A DNA stretch of 64,000 bases from positions 1 to 64,000 of the forward strand of contig NZ_BCWR01000003.1 of NCBI RefSeq assembly GCF_001592305.1, written 5' to 3'. Below the pieces are notes generated by a model. The model saw nothing but the letters and a program-made list of their open reading frames with translations. It had not been told where the DNA came from and ran no database searches. This document shows, piece after piece, positions 33,692 to 41,940 of this stretch. The DNA comes from Hydrogenophaga taeniospiralis CCUG 15921. Lineage in GTDB: Bacteria > Pseudomonadota > Gammaproteobacteria > Burkholderiales > Burkholderiaceae_C. Every line of letters begins with the position of its first letter. Within the stretch, counting starts at the first letter, position 1. Made by a program: the position numbers and the translations under genes.

Positions 33692-34329
33692 GCGGCCGCT
33701 CCCAGCGGTGTCGCGTTGGCCGCCCAGGCCGTGGTCAGGCGCCCGGGGGCAACGCCCGACCAGTCGCGCACGGGGCGCACCGGCCCGGGCTTGCGGCTGC
33801 GCGGGGGCAGCAGTTGCGCCAGGGCGCGGCACACGGTTTCGGTCTTCGCGTCGACCACCTGCGCCACCTCGCGCAGGGTGGGCAAGGCGTCGCGAATGGC
33901 ATCGGCCTCTCCGTTCAGCGCCCGCCGGTCGGGCCGCCAGTCCAGGCCCATCAGGCACAGCAGATGGGTGATGCGCTGGGGCACGCTGCCGGTGCGCAGG
34001 GCGGTCATGTCTTCGCTGCGGTCCTGGTGCTGCAGCAGGGCCTGCTGCAGCAACGGCACGCGCAGACTGTCGGCGTCCAGCGCCATACGCTCCAGACGGC
34101 AGGCGGTGAAGGCGGTGGCGCTGAACTGGTAGCGCCGCTCGCACAGGGATTCGACGCCGATCAGGTCACCCGGCAGGGCGAGCTGCACCGGCTGGCGGGT
34201 CGGACCGCTGTCGCGGTCGAGGCGAACGATGCCTTCCAGCACGCGCCACACGGGGCCGGCTTCACCGGCGAAAAAAACGGACTCGGCCTTCACAAAGGCG
34301 CGCGCGTCCACACGGACGGAAGGGGTCAT
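33688..34329 (-). CDS. Crp/Fnr-family transcriptional regulator
   Basis: This 213-residue protein has an N-terminal cyclic-nucleotide-binding-like beta-roll (GPVWRVLEGIVRLDRD, LALPGDLIGVESLCERRYQFSATAFT) and a C-terminal helix-turn-helix (ALPTLREVAQVVDAKTETVCRALAQL). The N-terminal Cys cluster of FNR is absent, so it should not carry an Fe-S cluster of that type. Two Cys (in ESLCERR and FTACRLE) could serve in metal or redox sensing, which is speculative. A good AGGAG site precedes the ATG at 34329; longer readings upstream are rejected. It lies inside the copper run and is translationally coupled to a copper chaperone, so copper- or redox-responsive control of this operon is the natural guess. 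Confidence 0.85.
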   Translation of the reverse strand: MTPSVRVDARAFVKAESVFFAGEAGPVWRVLEGIVRLDRDSGPTRQPVQLALPGDLIGVESLCERRYQFSATAFTACRLERMALDADSLRVPLLQQALLQHQDRSEDMTALRTGSVPQRITHLLCLMGLDWRPDRRALNGEADAIRDALPTLREVAQVVDAKTETVCRALAQLLPPRSRKPGPVRPVRDWSGVAPGRLTTAWAANATPLGAAA

Positions 34330-34415
34330 GAGGAGCTCCTGAAACTGACGAACCGGCCACCGATGGCGTGCAACGGCAGCGAGACGGGACCTCCACGGCG
34401 GGAGGCCGGCGGGTG

Positions 34416-34805
34416 TCAGACCAGAAGCGGGGGGCCGCGCGCGGCGGCATGGGGCGCGGCGCAGGACAGCGCGGCACGGGCGATGTACCCGGGAGGGGAT
34501 CGGTGGCCGGGCAGGACCGCCACGGCCGGGAAGGTCGGGATCAGTGGCGCGAACCGTTCGGCCGCCAGGCTGCAATAGCCACAGAAGTCCAGCGCGTGGG
34601 CCGGATCGTCGGCATCGGCGACCACGCCTGGTGCGCCGGGTGCCTCCAGCTGCACCCAGCGCATCCCGCTGGTGGTGCAGATTTCCACCCAGTCCCCCGC
34701 CACACGCGTGGAGGCCAGCGTGCGCGAGATGGCCGGCGCGAGCGCGGCCAGCAGCATCGCGCCCAGCAGGGCACGCGCAAGCAGGCGCATCAGGCGGACC
34801 GGCAT
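34416..34805 (-). CDS. DUF2946 family protein
   Basis: This 129-residue exported protein has an N-terminal hydrophobic segment (LLARALLGAMLLAALAPAIS) and the DUF2946 pattern WVEICTTSGMRWV, then HALDFCGYCSLA. The three conserved Cys could bind metal. The family is usually found beside copper chaperones and OprC-type receptors, as here, but has no proven function. An in-frame ATG at 34790 is an alternative start. A related copy occurs at 36125-36508. Confidence 0.85.
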   Translation of the reverse strand: MPVRLMRLLARALLGAMLLAALAPAISRTLASTRVAGDWVEICTTSGMRWVQLEAPGAPGVVADADDPAHALDFCGYCSLAAERFAPLIPTFPAVAVLPGHRSPPGYIARAALSCAAPHAAARGPPLLV

Positions 34806-34852
34806 GGAATCTTCAGCTCAAGCGAAGGCGTTTCAGCGCAGACCGTCGAGGC

Positions 34853-35341
34853 TCAGTGCTTGTGTTCCATGCCCGGCTTCATGGGCATGGGCATGGGCAT
34901 GGCCGCGTTGCCTCCGCCCAGCGCGGTCACCGGCGCCTTGACTTCCTGCGTGAAACGCTTCTTGGCTTCGTCTTCGAACACCAGGGTGAGGGGCACGCTC
35001 TCGCCGCCCTTGAGCTGCTGTTTCAAGTCCATCAGCATCACATGAAGACCGCCGGGCTTGAGCTCCGTGGTGCGGCCAGCGGCCAGCTCCACCCCTGGCA
35101 CCTGGCGCATCTTCATGACGTCGTTTTCCATCGCCATTTCGTGGATTTCCACCACGCCGGCCACGGGCGACTCGACCGCCACCAGACGGGCATTGGCCGT
35201 GGGCGTGAGGCGCATGAAGGCGCCCGAAGCCTTTTGTGTGGCCACGGTGCCGCGCACCCAGGCGTCTTCGACCTTGACCGCGGTTTGCGCCCAGGCACTG
35301 GCGGTGACGGCGAGCAGCGTAGCGATGAGCAGTTTTTTCAT
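34853..35341 (-). CDS. PCuAC-type periplasmic copper chaperone, second copy
   Basis: This 162-residue chaperone has a clean signal peptide (MKKLLIATLLAVTASAWAQ) and a perfect H-X10-M-X21-H-X-M copper site (His67, Met78, His100, Met102). The C-terminal tail is rich in Met and His (AAMPMPMPMKPGMEHKH), encoded by a short ggcatg repeat, and could add Cu(I) sites. It acts with the SCO protein encoded just upstream in delivering copper to the CuA centre of cytochrome c oxidase. The leader before its ATG carries a heptamer repeat. Confidence 0.95.
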   Translation of the reverse strand: MKKLLIATLLAVTASAWAQTAVKVEDAWVRGTVATQKASGAFMRLTPTANARLVAVESPVAGVVEIHEMAMENDVMKMRQVPGVELAAGRTTELKPGGLHVMLMDLKQQLKGGESVPLTLVFEDEAKKRFTQEVKAPVTALGGGNAAMPMPMPMKPGMEHKH

Positions 35342-35366
35342 GGGAACTCCTGTTGAGAAACGTTGA

Positions 35367-35393
35367 GGGAAAAGGGAAAAGGGAAAAGGGAAA
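35367..35393. repeat. Heptanucleotide tandem repeat (gggaaaa)
   Basis: Almost four units of gggaaaa fill the 64-bp gap between the SCO and PCuAC genes. In the minus-strand mRNA this is a pyrimidine-rich tract (ccctttt repeats) lying before the AGGAGTT ribosome site of the PCuAC gene. Unit gain or loss would change spacing between the two genes but not any reading frame. Confidence 0.85.
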
Positions 35394-35405
35394 GAGGAGA
35401 AAGCT

Positions 35406-36059
35406 TCAGGCCGGCTTCTCGGCCAGCAATTGCCGGATGTCGGCGGTGTAGTCGTCGGCCGTCTGTTCGTGGCGCAGCACCACGCGGATGCGGCCTTCGC
35501 GGTCGAACAGGTAGCTCAGCGCGGTGTGGTCCATGGTGTAGGTGTTGCCGGTCGGGACTTTCTTGTAATAGACCCGGAATTCGTCGGCCACCGCCTTGAT
35601 CTGCGCCGGGCTGCCGGTGAGTGCCATGAACGAGGGGTCGAACGCGGCCATGTAGTCGCGCAGCAATTCGGGCGTGTCGCGCTCCGGGTCCACGGTGACG
35701 AAGATCACCTGCAGTTGCGCGGCGTCGGCGCCGAGCTGCTGCTTCACGGCAGCGGCCCGCGTGAGCGCCGTGGGGCACACATCGGGGCACTGCACGAAGC
35801 CGAAGTACAGCATCACCACCTGCCCACGGTAGTCGGCCAGGGTGCGCGACTGGCCGTTGAAATCGGTCAGCGCGAACTGGCGCCCGTAGGCGGCGCCGCT
35901 GATGTCGATGCCCTTGAAGACCGGGGTCGGTGCGCCCAGGGGTGTCTGGTCACAGCCAGCCAGCAGGCCGCCCAGGGCCAGCCCGCCCAGCCACAGGGTG
36001 GCCGCACGGCGGCGGGGATCGGCGGGCGCACCCGCGCGAGAGACAGGAAAACGAGGCAT
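35406..36059 (-). CDS. SCO1/SenC-family copper chaperone lipoprotein
   Basis: This 217-residue thioredoxin-fold protein has a lipobox (GGLLAGC, Cys36) and the copper-binding set of SCO proteins: CPDVC (Cys91, Cys95) and His178 in MDHTALSYL. SCO proteins hold copper and act as thiol-disulfide reductants when the CuA site of cytochrome c oxidase is assembled in the periplasm. It is flanked by a DUF2946 gene and a PCuAC gene, its usual working partner. No Cys or His ligand appears to be lost. Confidence 0.95.
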   Translation of the reverse strand: MPRFPVSRAGAPADPRRRAATLWLGGLALGGLLAGCDQTPLGAPTPVFKGIDISGAAYGRQFALTDFNGQSRTLADYRGQVVMLYFGFVQCPDVCPTALTRAAAVKQQLGADAAQLQVIFVTVDPERDTPELLRDYMAAFDPSFMALTGSPAQIKAVADEFRVYYKKVPTGNTYTMDHTALSYLFDREGRIRVVLRHEQTADDYTADIRQLLAEKPA

Positions 36060-36124
36060 GGGGCCTCCTGAACATCAGGGAACACACGCAGCACCCACGA
36101 CCGGGGTGTGCAACCGTGGTGAGT

Positions 36125-36508
36125 TCAGGCGGAGAGCGGGGGCGCGCGGGCCAGGCCCGAGGCCCAGGTGCCGCGCAACGCGGCGGTGCGCAAATAGATG
36201 GGGAGCGGTTCGGCCTGAGGCGCCAACGGCTCGGCGCCTGCCGACACCGGTGGCAGCCCGGGCACACCGCCGTGCAGGCTGCACCACGGGCAGTCCATGG
36301 CGCCGGACGCCATGGGGGCGTCGCCCGAGGCCGGGTCGGCGTCGGCCTGGACCCACACCATGCCGCTGACGCTGCACACCTGCACCCAGCCGTCGTGGTC
36401 CGAAGAGGCCACGACCGCCTGCGCCACGGTGGGCGCCAACGCGCCCAGCACCATGGCGAGCATGGCCAGCCAGGCGGTGAAACGGCGGTGGGCGCGGGCG
36501 AACGGCAT
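36125..36508 (-). CDS. DUF2946 family protein, first gene of the copper/TonB run
   Basis: This 127-residue exported protein (FTAWLAMLAMVLGALAPTVAQA) has the DUF2946 pattern WVQVCSVSGMVWVQ and then MDCPWCSLHGG, with conserved Cys positions. It is paralogous to the protein encoded at 34416-34805. It is the most upstream of 14 consecutive minus-strand genes, so the operon promoter should lie in the 133-bp gap shared with the divergent GST gene. No obvious operator is seen there. Confidence 0.85.
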   Translation of the reverse strand: MPFARAHRRFTAWLAMLAMVLGALAPTVAQAVVASSDHDGWVQVCSVSGMVWVQADADPASGDAPMASGAMDCPWCSLHGGVPGLPPVSAGAEPLAPQAEPLPIYLRTAALRGTWASGLARAPPLSA

Positions 36509-36641
36509 CGGCGCAGTTTAGCAGCCTGCCCGGGCCCGGACCATCGCTGTTGCCTGCGCGACGCCCGCGGGCCACCCCGGGCCGATACGATGCGGGACCC
36601 AGGAACCTGTTTCTGACAGACCTCTCACCCGGAGACAACCC

Positions 36642-37295
36642 ATGCTCAAGCTTTGTGGCTTCGCCGCCAGCAACTACTACAACAAGGTCAAACTCGCCCT
36701 GCTCGAAAAGGGCGTGCCGTTCGAAGAGGTGCTGGCCTGGTTGGGCGAGACCGACAAGGCCGCCAGCCCGCTGGGCAAGGTGCCCTACCTGATCACCGAG
36801 CAGGGGCCGCTGTGCGAGTCCACGGTGATCCTGGAGTACCTGGAAGACGCCTACCCCCAGCACCCGCTCCTGCCCGGCGACGCCTTCGCGGCGGCCAAGG
36901 TGCGCGAGCTGCTGCGCTTCATCGAGCTGCACCTGGAGCTGGTGGCGCGCAACCTCTACCCGGAAGCCTTCTTTGGCGGCAAGGTGAGCGACGCGGCCAA
37001 GGAAAAGGTGGGCCAGCAACTGGAAAAGAACATCGCGGCGTTCGCGAAGCTGACGGCGTTTTCGCCCTTCATCGCCGGGGATCAGTTCACCCTGGCCGAC
37101 GTCGCCGCCGCGGTCCACCTGCCGCTGGTGAGCAGCGCCACCAAGATCATCTACGGCCGCGACCACCTGGCCGAGCTGCCGGTGCGCGACTACCTCAAGC
37201 GCCTCGGCGAACGGCCCACGGTGCAGCAGGTGAACGCCGACCGCAAGACCAACACCGAGCTGATGCTTCAGCGCGCCCGGGCCGCCAAAGCCTGA
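36642..37295 (+). CDS. Glutathione S-transferase family protein
   Basis: This is a 217-residue cytosolic GST. The thioredoxin-like N-terminal domain starts MLKLCGFAASNYYNKVKLALLEKG, with Ser/Tyr candidates at about 10-13 for glutathione activation, and contains LGKVPYLIT and the ESTVILEYLED glutathione-binding stretch. The all-helical C-terminal domain holds the FTLADVAAAVHL motif. A GGAGA site precedes the ATG. It stands alone, divergent from the copper operon and convergent with plsC. Substrate unknown. Confidence 0.9.
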   Translation: MLKLCGFAASNYYNKVKLALLEKGVPFEEVLAWLGETDKAASPLGKVPYLITEQGPLCESTVILEYLEDAYPQHPLLPGDAFAAAKVRELLRFIELHLELVARNLYPEAFFGGKVSDAAKEKVGQQLEKNIAAFAKLTAFSPFIAGDQFTLADVAAAVHLPLVSSATKIIYGRDHLAELPVRDYLKRLGERPTVQQVNADRKTNTELMLQRARAAKA

Positions 37296-37319
37296 GCCGG
37301 TTCGCGCCCCTGAGGCGGG

Positions 37320-38072
37320 TCAGAGACCGAGCAGGCGGGCCACCTCGGCGCGCATGTCCTGTGCCCAGGTGCGCCGGTCGCGCCCCTGGAAGCGCTGGGG
37401 TTCGCCGTAGTGCACCACCGCCTGCAGGCCACGGGCGCGCAAGGTGCTCCAGAGCGAGGCCAGCAAGCTGGTGTCGCCGATGAACAGCGGGGCGTCGCTG
37501 CGCTGGCCGCTGGCACCGTCAACAAAACCCAGTGCCACCGGCAGCACCGGCGCATTGGCCGAGATGGCCGCCTGGAACAGGTTCGCGTGGAACGGCAGCA
37601 GCGTGCGGCCGTCGCCCGTGGTGCCTTCGGGAAACACGGCGATGGTGTCGTGGGCACGCAGGCGTTCGGCCATCTGGTGCACCACTCGCATGGCGTCGCG
37701 CCGGCTCTCGCGCTCGATGTAGAGCGTGCCCGCGCCGGTGATGAGCGCGCCCAGCACCGGCCAGTGTTTCACGTCGGCCTTGGAGACGAAGCGCGCGGGC
37801 TGGGCCGCATTCATGACCAGGATGTCGAGCCAGGAAATGTGGTTGGCCACCAGCAGCACCGGGCCGCGCTCGGGTGGCGTGCCGCGCACCACCAACTCCA
37901 CGCCCATGATGCGCAGCATCTGGCGCGACCATTCGCGCACCAGCAACTCACACTGCGCAGGCGTGAGCCGCCCGAACTCGCTGCGGATGGTCCACAACCC
38001 GCCCAGCACGTGCGCCAGCGCCCGCACCGCGCGCCACGCGGCCACCAGCGGAGACGCGCGTGCGGCGCTCAC
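37320..38072 (-). CDS. plsC: 1-acyl-sn-glycerol-3-phosphate acyltransferase family protein
   Basis: This 250-residue membrane-associated acyltransferase has the HX4D motif NHISWLD (near residue 98), FPEGTTG for substrate phosphate binding, and the block TLYIERESRRDA. It would acylate lysophosphatidic acid or a related lysolipid in phospholipid synthesis. Its ATG overlaps the stop codon of the dihydroorotase-like gene (ATGA), making it the last gene of the yqgE-ruvX-pyr operon. Paralogues of PlsC with other lysolipid substrates exist, so the exact acceptor is unproven. Confidence 0.88.
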   Translation of the reverse strand: MSAARASPLVAAWRAVRALAHVLGGLWTIRSEFGRLTPAQCELLVREWSRQMLRIMGVELVVRGTPPERGPVLLVANHISWLDILVMNAAQPARFVSKADVKHWPVLGALITGAGTLYIERESRRDAMRVVHQMAERLRAHDTIAVFPEGTTGDGRTLLPFHANLFQAAISANAPVLPVALGFVDGASGQRSDAPLFIGDTSLLASLWSTLRARGLQAVVHYGEPQRFQGRDRRTWAQDMRAEVARLLGL

Positions 38073-39406
38073 GCCAGCGCGTGGACCGCGGCAGCGCGGG
38101 CGGCCTCGTGAGCCACCTGCCCACCCACCAGGGTGGCGCGCACGCGCACCGGCATTTCATGGCCCTCGAACGGCGTGTGCTTGCCCTGGCTACGCAGGCC
38201 CGCGGGTTCCACGCGCCAGCTGGCGTTGGGGTCGAAGACGCAGAGGTCGGCCTGGCCACCCACCGCCAAGCGGCCCACGCTGTGCGCCAGCGTGCCCAGG
38301 CTGCTGCCCAGCACCGCCTGCGGGCCGGTGGTGAGCACCGTGAGCGCCTGCATCAGGCCCAGGCCGTCCTGCTGCGCCCACTTGCAGGCCAGCCCCAGCA
38401 GCAGTTCCACCGCGGTGGCGCCGGGTTCGGCCTCGGCGAACGGCAGCGTCTTGGCGTCGCTGTCGACCGGGTTGTGGTCGGACACCAGGGCGTCGATGGT
38501 GCCGTCGGCCAGACCGGCGCGCAGGGCATCGCGGTCGCGCTGCTGGCGCACCGGTGGCTGCAGGCGCAACCGGCTGTCGTAGTAGCCGATGTCCATGTCG
38601 ATCAGGTGCAGGTTGTTCACGCTCACGTCGCAACTCACCGGCAACCCCTCGGCCTTGGCCTGGCGCACCAGGGCCAGCCCGGCGGCGCTGCTGATGCGGC
38701 AGAGGTGCACGCGCGCCTCGCTGCCCTTGCCATGCACCGCGCGCAGCAACTCGAACACGGTGTGCAGCGCGACGGTCTCGGCCATCACCGGCACGCCGGC
38801 CAGGCCCATGCGCGTGGCCAACGGGCCGCTGGCGGCCACGCCCTTGCCGAGCCAGAAGTCCTGCGGGCGCAGCCACACGGTGAAACCAAAGGTGGCGGCG
38901 TACTGCAGGGCGCGCTGCAACACCTGTGCGTTGACGATGGGCACCTCGGCCTGACCGAAACCGATACAGCCCGACTCGGTGAGTTCGGCCATTTCGGTGA
39001 GCTCCTCGCCCTTCAGCCCACGGGTGAGTGCCCCCAGCGGGAACACACGCGACTGGTGCAGCTTCTCGGCGCGGAACTTGAGCATGTCCACCAGGCCGGG
39101 TTCGTCCAGCACGGGCTCAGTGTCGGGCGGGCAGACCAACGAGGTCACGCCCCCGGCCACCGCCGCGGCCATTTCGCTTTCCAGCATGCCCGCGTGTTCC
39201 TGGCCGGGTTCGCGCAGGCGCACCGCCAGGTCCACCAGACCGGGCGCGACCACGCAACCCGTGGCGTCGATGGTGCGGTTGGGGTGAAAGTCGGCGGCCA
39301 TGTTGCCGATGGCGATGATGCGGCCAGCGGCGATCGCCACGTCGGCCATCTCGTCGCGGCCGGTGGCCGGGTCCATGACACGGCCGTTCTGGATCAGGAT
39401 TTTCAT
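38069..39406 (-). CDS. Dihydroorotase-like protein PyrC' (predicted inactive)
   Basis: This 445-residue amidohydrolase-fold protein is homologous to dihydroorotase. The hallmark D-x-H-x-H-LREPG, whose two His bind zinc, reads DLAVRLREPG here, so both His are replaced (Ala and Arg). Further downstream the expected His in the H-V/I-S-T strand is missing (HLCRISS, with Cys-Arg), and the late Asp region reads SDHNPVDSDAK. This is the signature of PyrC' (PyrX) subunits, which do not catalyse but are needed for the aspartate transcarbamoylase holoenzyme. It follows pyrB by 10 bp. A genuine pyrC must lie elsewhere. Confidence 0.88.
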   Translation of the reverse strand: MKILIQNGRVMDPATGRDEMADVAIAAGRIIAIGNMAADFHPNRTIDATGCVVAPGLVDLAVRLREPGQEHAGMLESEMAAAVAGGVTSLVCPPDTEPVLDEPGLVDMLKFRAEKLHQSRVFPLGALTRGLKGEELTEMAELTESGCIGFGQAEVPIVNAQVLQRALQYAATFGFTVWLRPQDFWLGKGVAASGPLATRMGLAGVPVMAETVALHTVFELLRAVHGKGSEARVHLCRISSAAGLALVRQAKAEGLPVSCDVSVNNLHLIDMDIGYYDSRLRLQPPVRQQRDRDALRAGLADGTIDALVSDHNPVDSDAKTLPFAEAEPGATAVELLLGLACKWAQQDGLGLMQALTVLTTGPQAVLGSSLGTLAHSVGRLAVGGQADLCVFDPNASWRVEPAGLRSQGKHTPFEGHEMPVRVRATLVGGQVAHEAARAAAVHALA

Positions 39407-39416
39407 GTGTGTGTCC

Positions 39417-40373
39417 TCATGCGTCGTGGCTGGCCACGATGCCCATCACCGCCATGCGCACCGCGATACCGAAAGTGACCTGCGACAGGATCACGCTCTG
39501 CGGTCCGTCCACCACGGCGGAGTCGATTTCCACCCCGCGGTTGATCGGGCCCGGGTGCATCACGATGGCGTCGGGTTTGGCCCAGCGCAGGCGCTCGGTG
39601 GTCAGACCGAAGCTCTTGAAATACTCCTGGCTCGATGGCAGCAGCGCGCCGCTCATGCGCTCGTTCTGCAGCCGCAGCGTGATCACCACGTCGCAGTCCT
39701 TGATGCCCTCTTCCAGCGTGTGGCACACGCGCACGCCCATGTGCGACAGGTCGCCGGGCACGAGGGTGCGCGGGCCGACCACGCGCACGTCGGGGCAGCC
39801 CAGCGTGGTGAGGGCGTGGATGTCGGAGCGCGCCACGCGCGAGTGCAGCACGTCGCCCACGATGGCCACCGAGAGCTGGGTGAAGTCTTTCTTGTAGTGC
39901 CGGATGGTGTACATGTCCAGCAGACCCTGGGTGGGGTGGGCGTGGCGGCCGTCGCCGGCGTTGACCACGTGCACGTGAGGCGCCACGTGCTGCGAAATCA
40001 GGTAGGGCGCGCCCGACTCGCTGTGGCGCACGACAAAGATGTCGGCCGCCATGGCCGACAGGTTGGCGATGGTGTCGAGCAGCGACTCGCCCTTGGCGGT
40101 GGAGCTGCGCGCGATGTCCAGCGTGTACACGTCGGCCGAGAGGCGGGTAGCCGCGATGTCGAAAGTGGTGCGGGTGCGCGTGCTGTTCTCGAAGAACAGG
40201 TTGAACACGCTTTTTCCGCGCAGCAGCGGCACCTTCTTGATCTCGCGGTCGCTCACGCTCACGAAGTTGGCCGCGGTGTCCAGGATCTGGGTAAGGATGT
40301 CGCGCGAGAGGCCCTCGGTGGAGAGCAGATGGATGAGTTCGCCGTTTTTGTTGAGTTGGGGGTTGCGTGCCAC
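39417..40373 (-). CDS. pyrB: Aspartate carbamoyltransferase catalytic subunit
   Basis: This 318-residue enzyme makes carbamoyl-aspartate, the committed step of pyrimidine synthesis. Motifs are [12 protein letters not shown] (carbamoyl phosphate loop, STRT 64-67), [16 protein letters not shown] and [11 protein letters not shown]. The start is GTG at 40373, two bases after the pyrR stop codon, with an AAGGAAG ribosome site; there is no suitable ATG nearby. It probably assembles with the inactive dihydroorotase-like subunit encoded next, as in the pyrBC' class of transcarbamoylases. Confidence 0.95.
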   Translation of the reverse strand: MARNPQLNKNGELIHLLSTEGLSRDILTQILDTAANFVSVSDREIKKVPLLRGKSVFNLFFENSTRTRTTFDIAATRLSADVYTLDIARSSTAKGESLLDTIANLSAMAADIFVVRHSESGAPYLISQHVAPHVHVVNAGDGRHAHPTQGLLDMYTIRHYKKDFTQLSVAIVGDVLHSRVARSDIHALTTLGCPDVRVVGPRTLVPGDLSHMGVRVCHTLEEGIKDCDVVITLRLQNERMSGALLPSSQEYFKSFGLTTERLRWAKPDAIVMHPGPINRGVEIDSAVVDGPQSVILSQVTFGIAVRMAVMGIVASHDA

Positions 40374-40375
40374 GT

Positions 40376-40891
40376 TCAGGCTTCCTTCTTGTTTTCCACC
40401 ACGAAGCTCAGATGCCCGTCGTCGCTGCGCGCGAGTTCGAGCGTCTGCGTCACGGGCAATGCGACGGTGGCCGCACAGACCTTGGCTTCGATCGGCAGTT
40501 CGCGCCCGCCCCGGTCCACCAGCACCGCAAGTTGCACGCTGGCCGGGCGGCCGTAGTCGAACAGTTCGTTGATCACGGCGCGCAGCGTGCGCCCGGTGTA
40601 GAGCACGTCGTCGATCAGCAGCACGTGGGCGCCGTCCACCTCGAACGGCAGCACGGTCTGGGCGCTGATGGCCAGGCCGCGCTGCGCGAAGTCGTCACGG
40701 TGCATGCTGGACGAGACCACGCCAGCGCTCCCGGGCAGGCCCAGGTCGCGCTGCAGACGCTCGGCCAGCCAGGCGCCGCCGGAGGTGACGCCCGCAAGGT
40801 ACAGCGGCTGAGGGGTTGCCGCGATCAGGCCTTTGACGCCCTGGAGCAGGGCTTTGTAGAGTTGTTCGGCGTCCAGTTGCAATGCACTCAA
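40376..40891 (-). CDS. pyrR: PyrR-type regulator / uracil phosphoribosyltransferase
   Basis: This is a 171-residue phosphoribosyltransferase-fold protein. The PRPP-binding loop [13 protein letters not shown] (90-102) and the SSMHRDDF segment match PyrR. In Gram-positives PyrR attenuates pyr transcription by binding RNA; in proteobacteria its role is less certain and it may act mainly as an enzyme. The start is TTG at 40891, overlapping the ruvX stop codon (TTGA), and is supported by GAGGAG six bases upstream. It heads the pyrB-pyrC' part of the operon. Confidence 0.9.
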   Translation of the reverse strand: MSALQLDAEQLYKALLQGVKGLIAATPQPLYLAGVTSGGAWLAERLQRDLGLPGSAGVVSSSMHRDDFAQRGLAISAQTVLPFEVDGAHVLLIDDVLYTGRTLRAVINELFDYGRPASVQLAVLVDRGGRELPIEAKVCAATVALPVTQTLELARSDDGHLSFVVENKKEA

Positions 40892-41289
40892 GGCAGGCTC
40901 CTCAAAAACTGTTCCAGGATGATGCAGGCCGACGCGGCGTCGGCGTCTTTGGCACCCAGCGCGTGCGCTTCGGTGGTGCTGTAGCGCTCGTCAACCTCGA
41001 ACACCGGCAGGCCATAGCGACCCCGCAGCTGGCGTGCGAATTTCCGCGCCCGCAGGGTGTTCTCGTGTTCGGCACCATCGGGATGAAAAGGCACGCCCAC
41101 CACCAGCGCGTCGGGCTGCCACTCCTTGAGCCGCAAGGTGATCTGCGCGAAGCGGGCATCGCCTTCGGCCGCAATCGTGGTCTGCGGCGTGGCGGTGCGC
41201 GTGAGGCGGTTGCCGCTGGCCACGCCCGTGCGTTTGAGCCCGTAGTCAAACGCCATGAACGTCTGGCAGGCGGAGGCGTCGTCCGTCAT
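40888..41289 (-). CDS. ruvX: Holliday junction resolvase-like RuvX/YqgF
   Basis: This 133-residue RNase H-fold protein has FMAFDYGLKRTGVASG (first catalytic Asp), LVVGVPFHPDG, VFEVDERYSTTEA (Glu/Asp) and a C-terminal DADAASACIILEQFL (last Asp). YqgF proteins process pre-16S rRNA ends and/or act on junction DNA. It overlaps yqgE by 4 bp (ATGA) and pyrR by 4 bp, so the three are translationally coupled. Confidence 0.92.
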   Translation of the reverse strand: MTDDASACQTFMAFDYGLKRTGVASGNRLTRTATPQTTIAAEGDARFAQITLRLKEWQPDALVVGVPFHPDGAEHENTLRARKFARQLRGRYGLPVFEVDERYSTTEAHALGAKDADAASACIILEQFLRSLP

Positions 41290-41876
41290 GCGTGGCCCGC
41301 GTCGGGCGAGAGCATCCAGGGCTGCAGGCCCAGCAGGGCCATGGCACGCTCGTAGCGCTCGGACACCGGCACGTCAAAAATCAGGCTCGGGTCGGCCTCG
41401 ACCGTGAGCCAGCTGTTTTCGGTGATCTCGGATTCGAGCTGACCCTGCCCCCAGGACGCATAACCGAGCGTGACGAACACCTTGCGCGGACCGGCGCCCG
41501 AAGACATGGCTTCGAGCACGTCCTTGGAGGTGGTCATCTCCAGCCCGCCGGGAATGGACAGCGTGGAGGCGTAGACCGACTCACCGGCTCCGCCTTCCAC
41601 GGCCTCGTGCAACACGAAGCCCCGCTCGGTCTGCACCGGACCGCCCTGGAACACCGGCAGCAGGGCCAGATCGTCGCGGCCCATGGGCAGGTCGACCTTT
41701 TCAAACAGGCGGGGCAGCAGGATGTCGCTGGGCTTGTTGATCACCAGACCCAAGGCCCCGCGTTCGCTGTGCTCGCACATGAACACCACGCTGCGGGCAA
41801 AAAGCTCGTCGCTGAGACCGGGCATCGCAATCAGGAAGTGATTGGTCAGGTTGATGGGGGCAAAATCAGCGGACAT
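41286..41876 (-). CDS. yqgE: YqgE/AlgH family protein (DUF179)
   Basis: This 196-residue protein contains the diagnostic segments NHFLIAMPGLSDELFARSVVFMCEHSERGALGLVINKP, FQGGPVQTERGFVLHE and the YASWGQGQLESEITENSW block. The biochemical function is unknown, although it is nearly always encoded just before ruvX, as here. It is the first gene of the operon yqgE-ruvX-pyrR-pyrB-pyrC'-plsC and is divergent from the photolyase gene, 64 bp away. Confidence 0.93.
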   Translation of the reverse strand: MSADFAPINLTNHFLIAMPGLSDELFARSVVFMCEHSERGALGLVINKPSDILLPRLFEKVDLPMGRDDLALLPVFQGGPVQTERGFVLHEAVEGGAGESVYASTLSIPGGLEMTTSKDVLEAMSSGAGPRKVFVTLGYASWGQGQLESEITENSWLTVEADPSLIFDVPVSERYERAMALLGLQPWMLSPDAGHA

Positions 41877-41940
41877 GCGCTGATTTTAAGCCGCTGCCCC
41901 CGCGGCGCCCGGTCGTGCCGGCTTGCACCCATCCACCGCC

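Noticed and set aside
28477-36641. Cobalamin riboswitch upstream of the TonB receptors
   Set aside because: The leaders before 33118, 30777 and 36508 are short (46-133 bp) and show no B12-box-like stretch, so B12 control is not supported.
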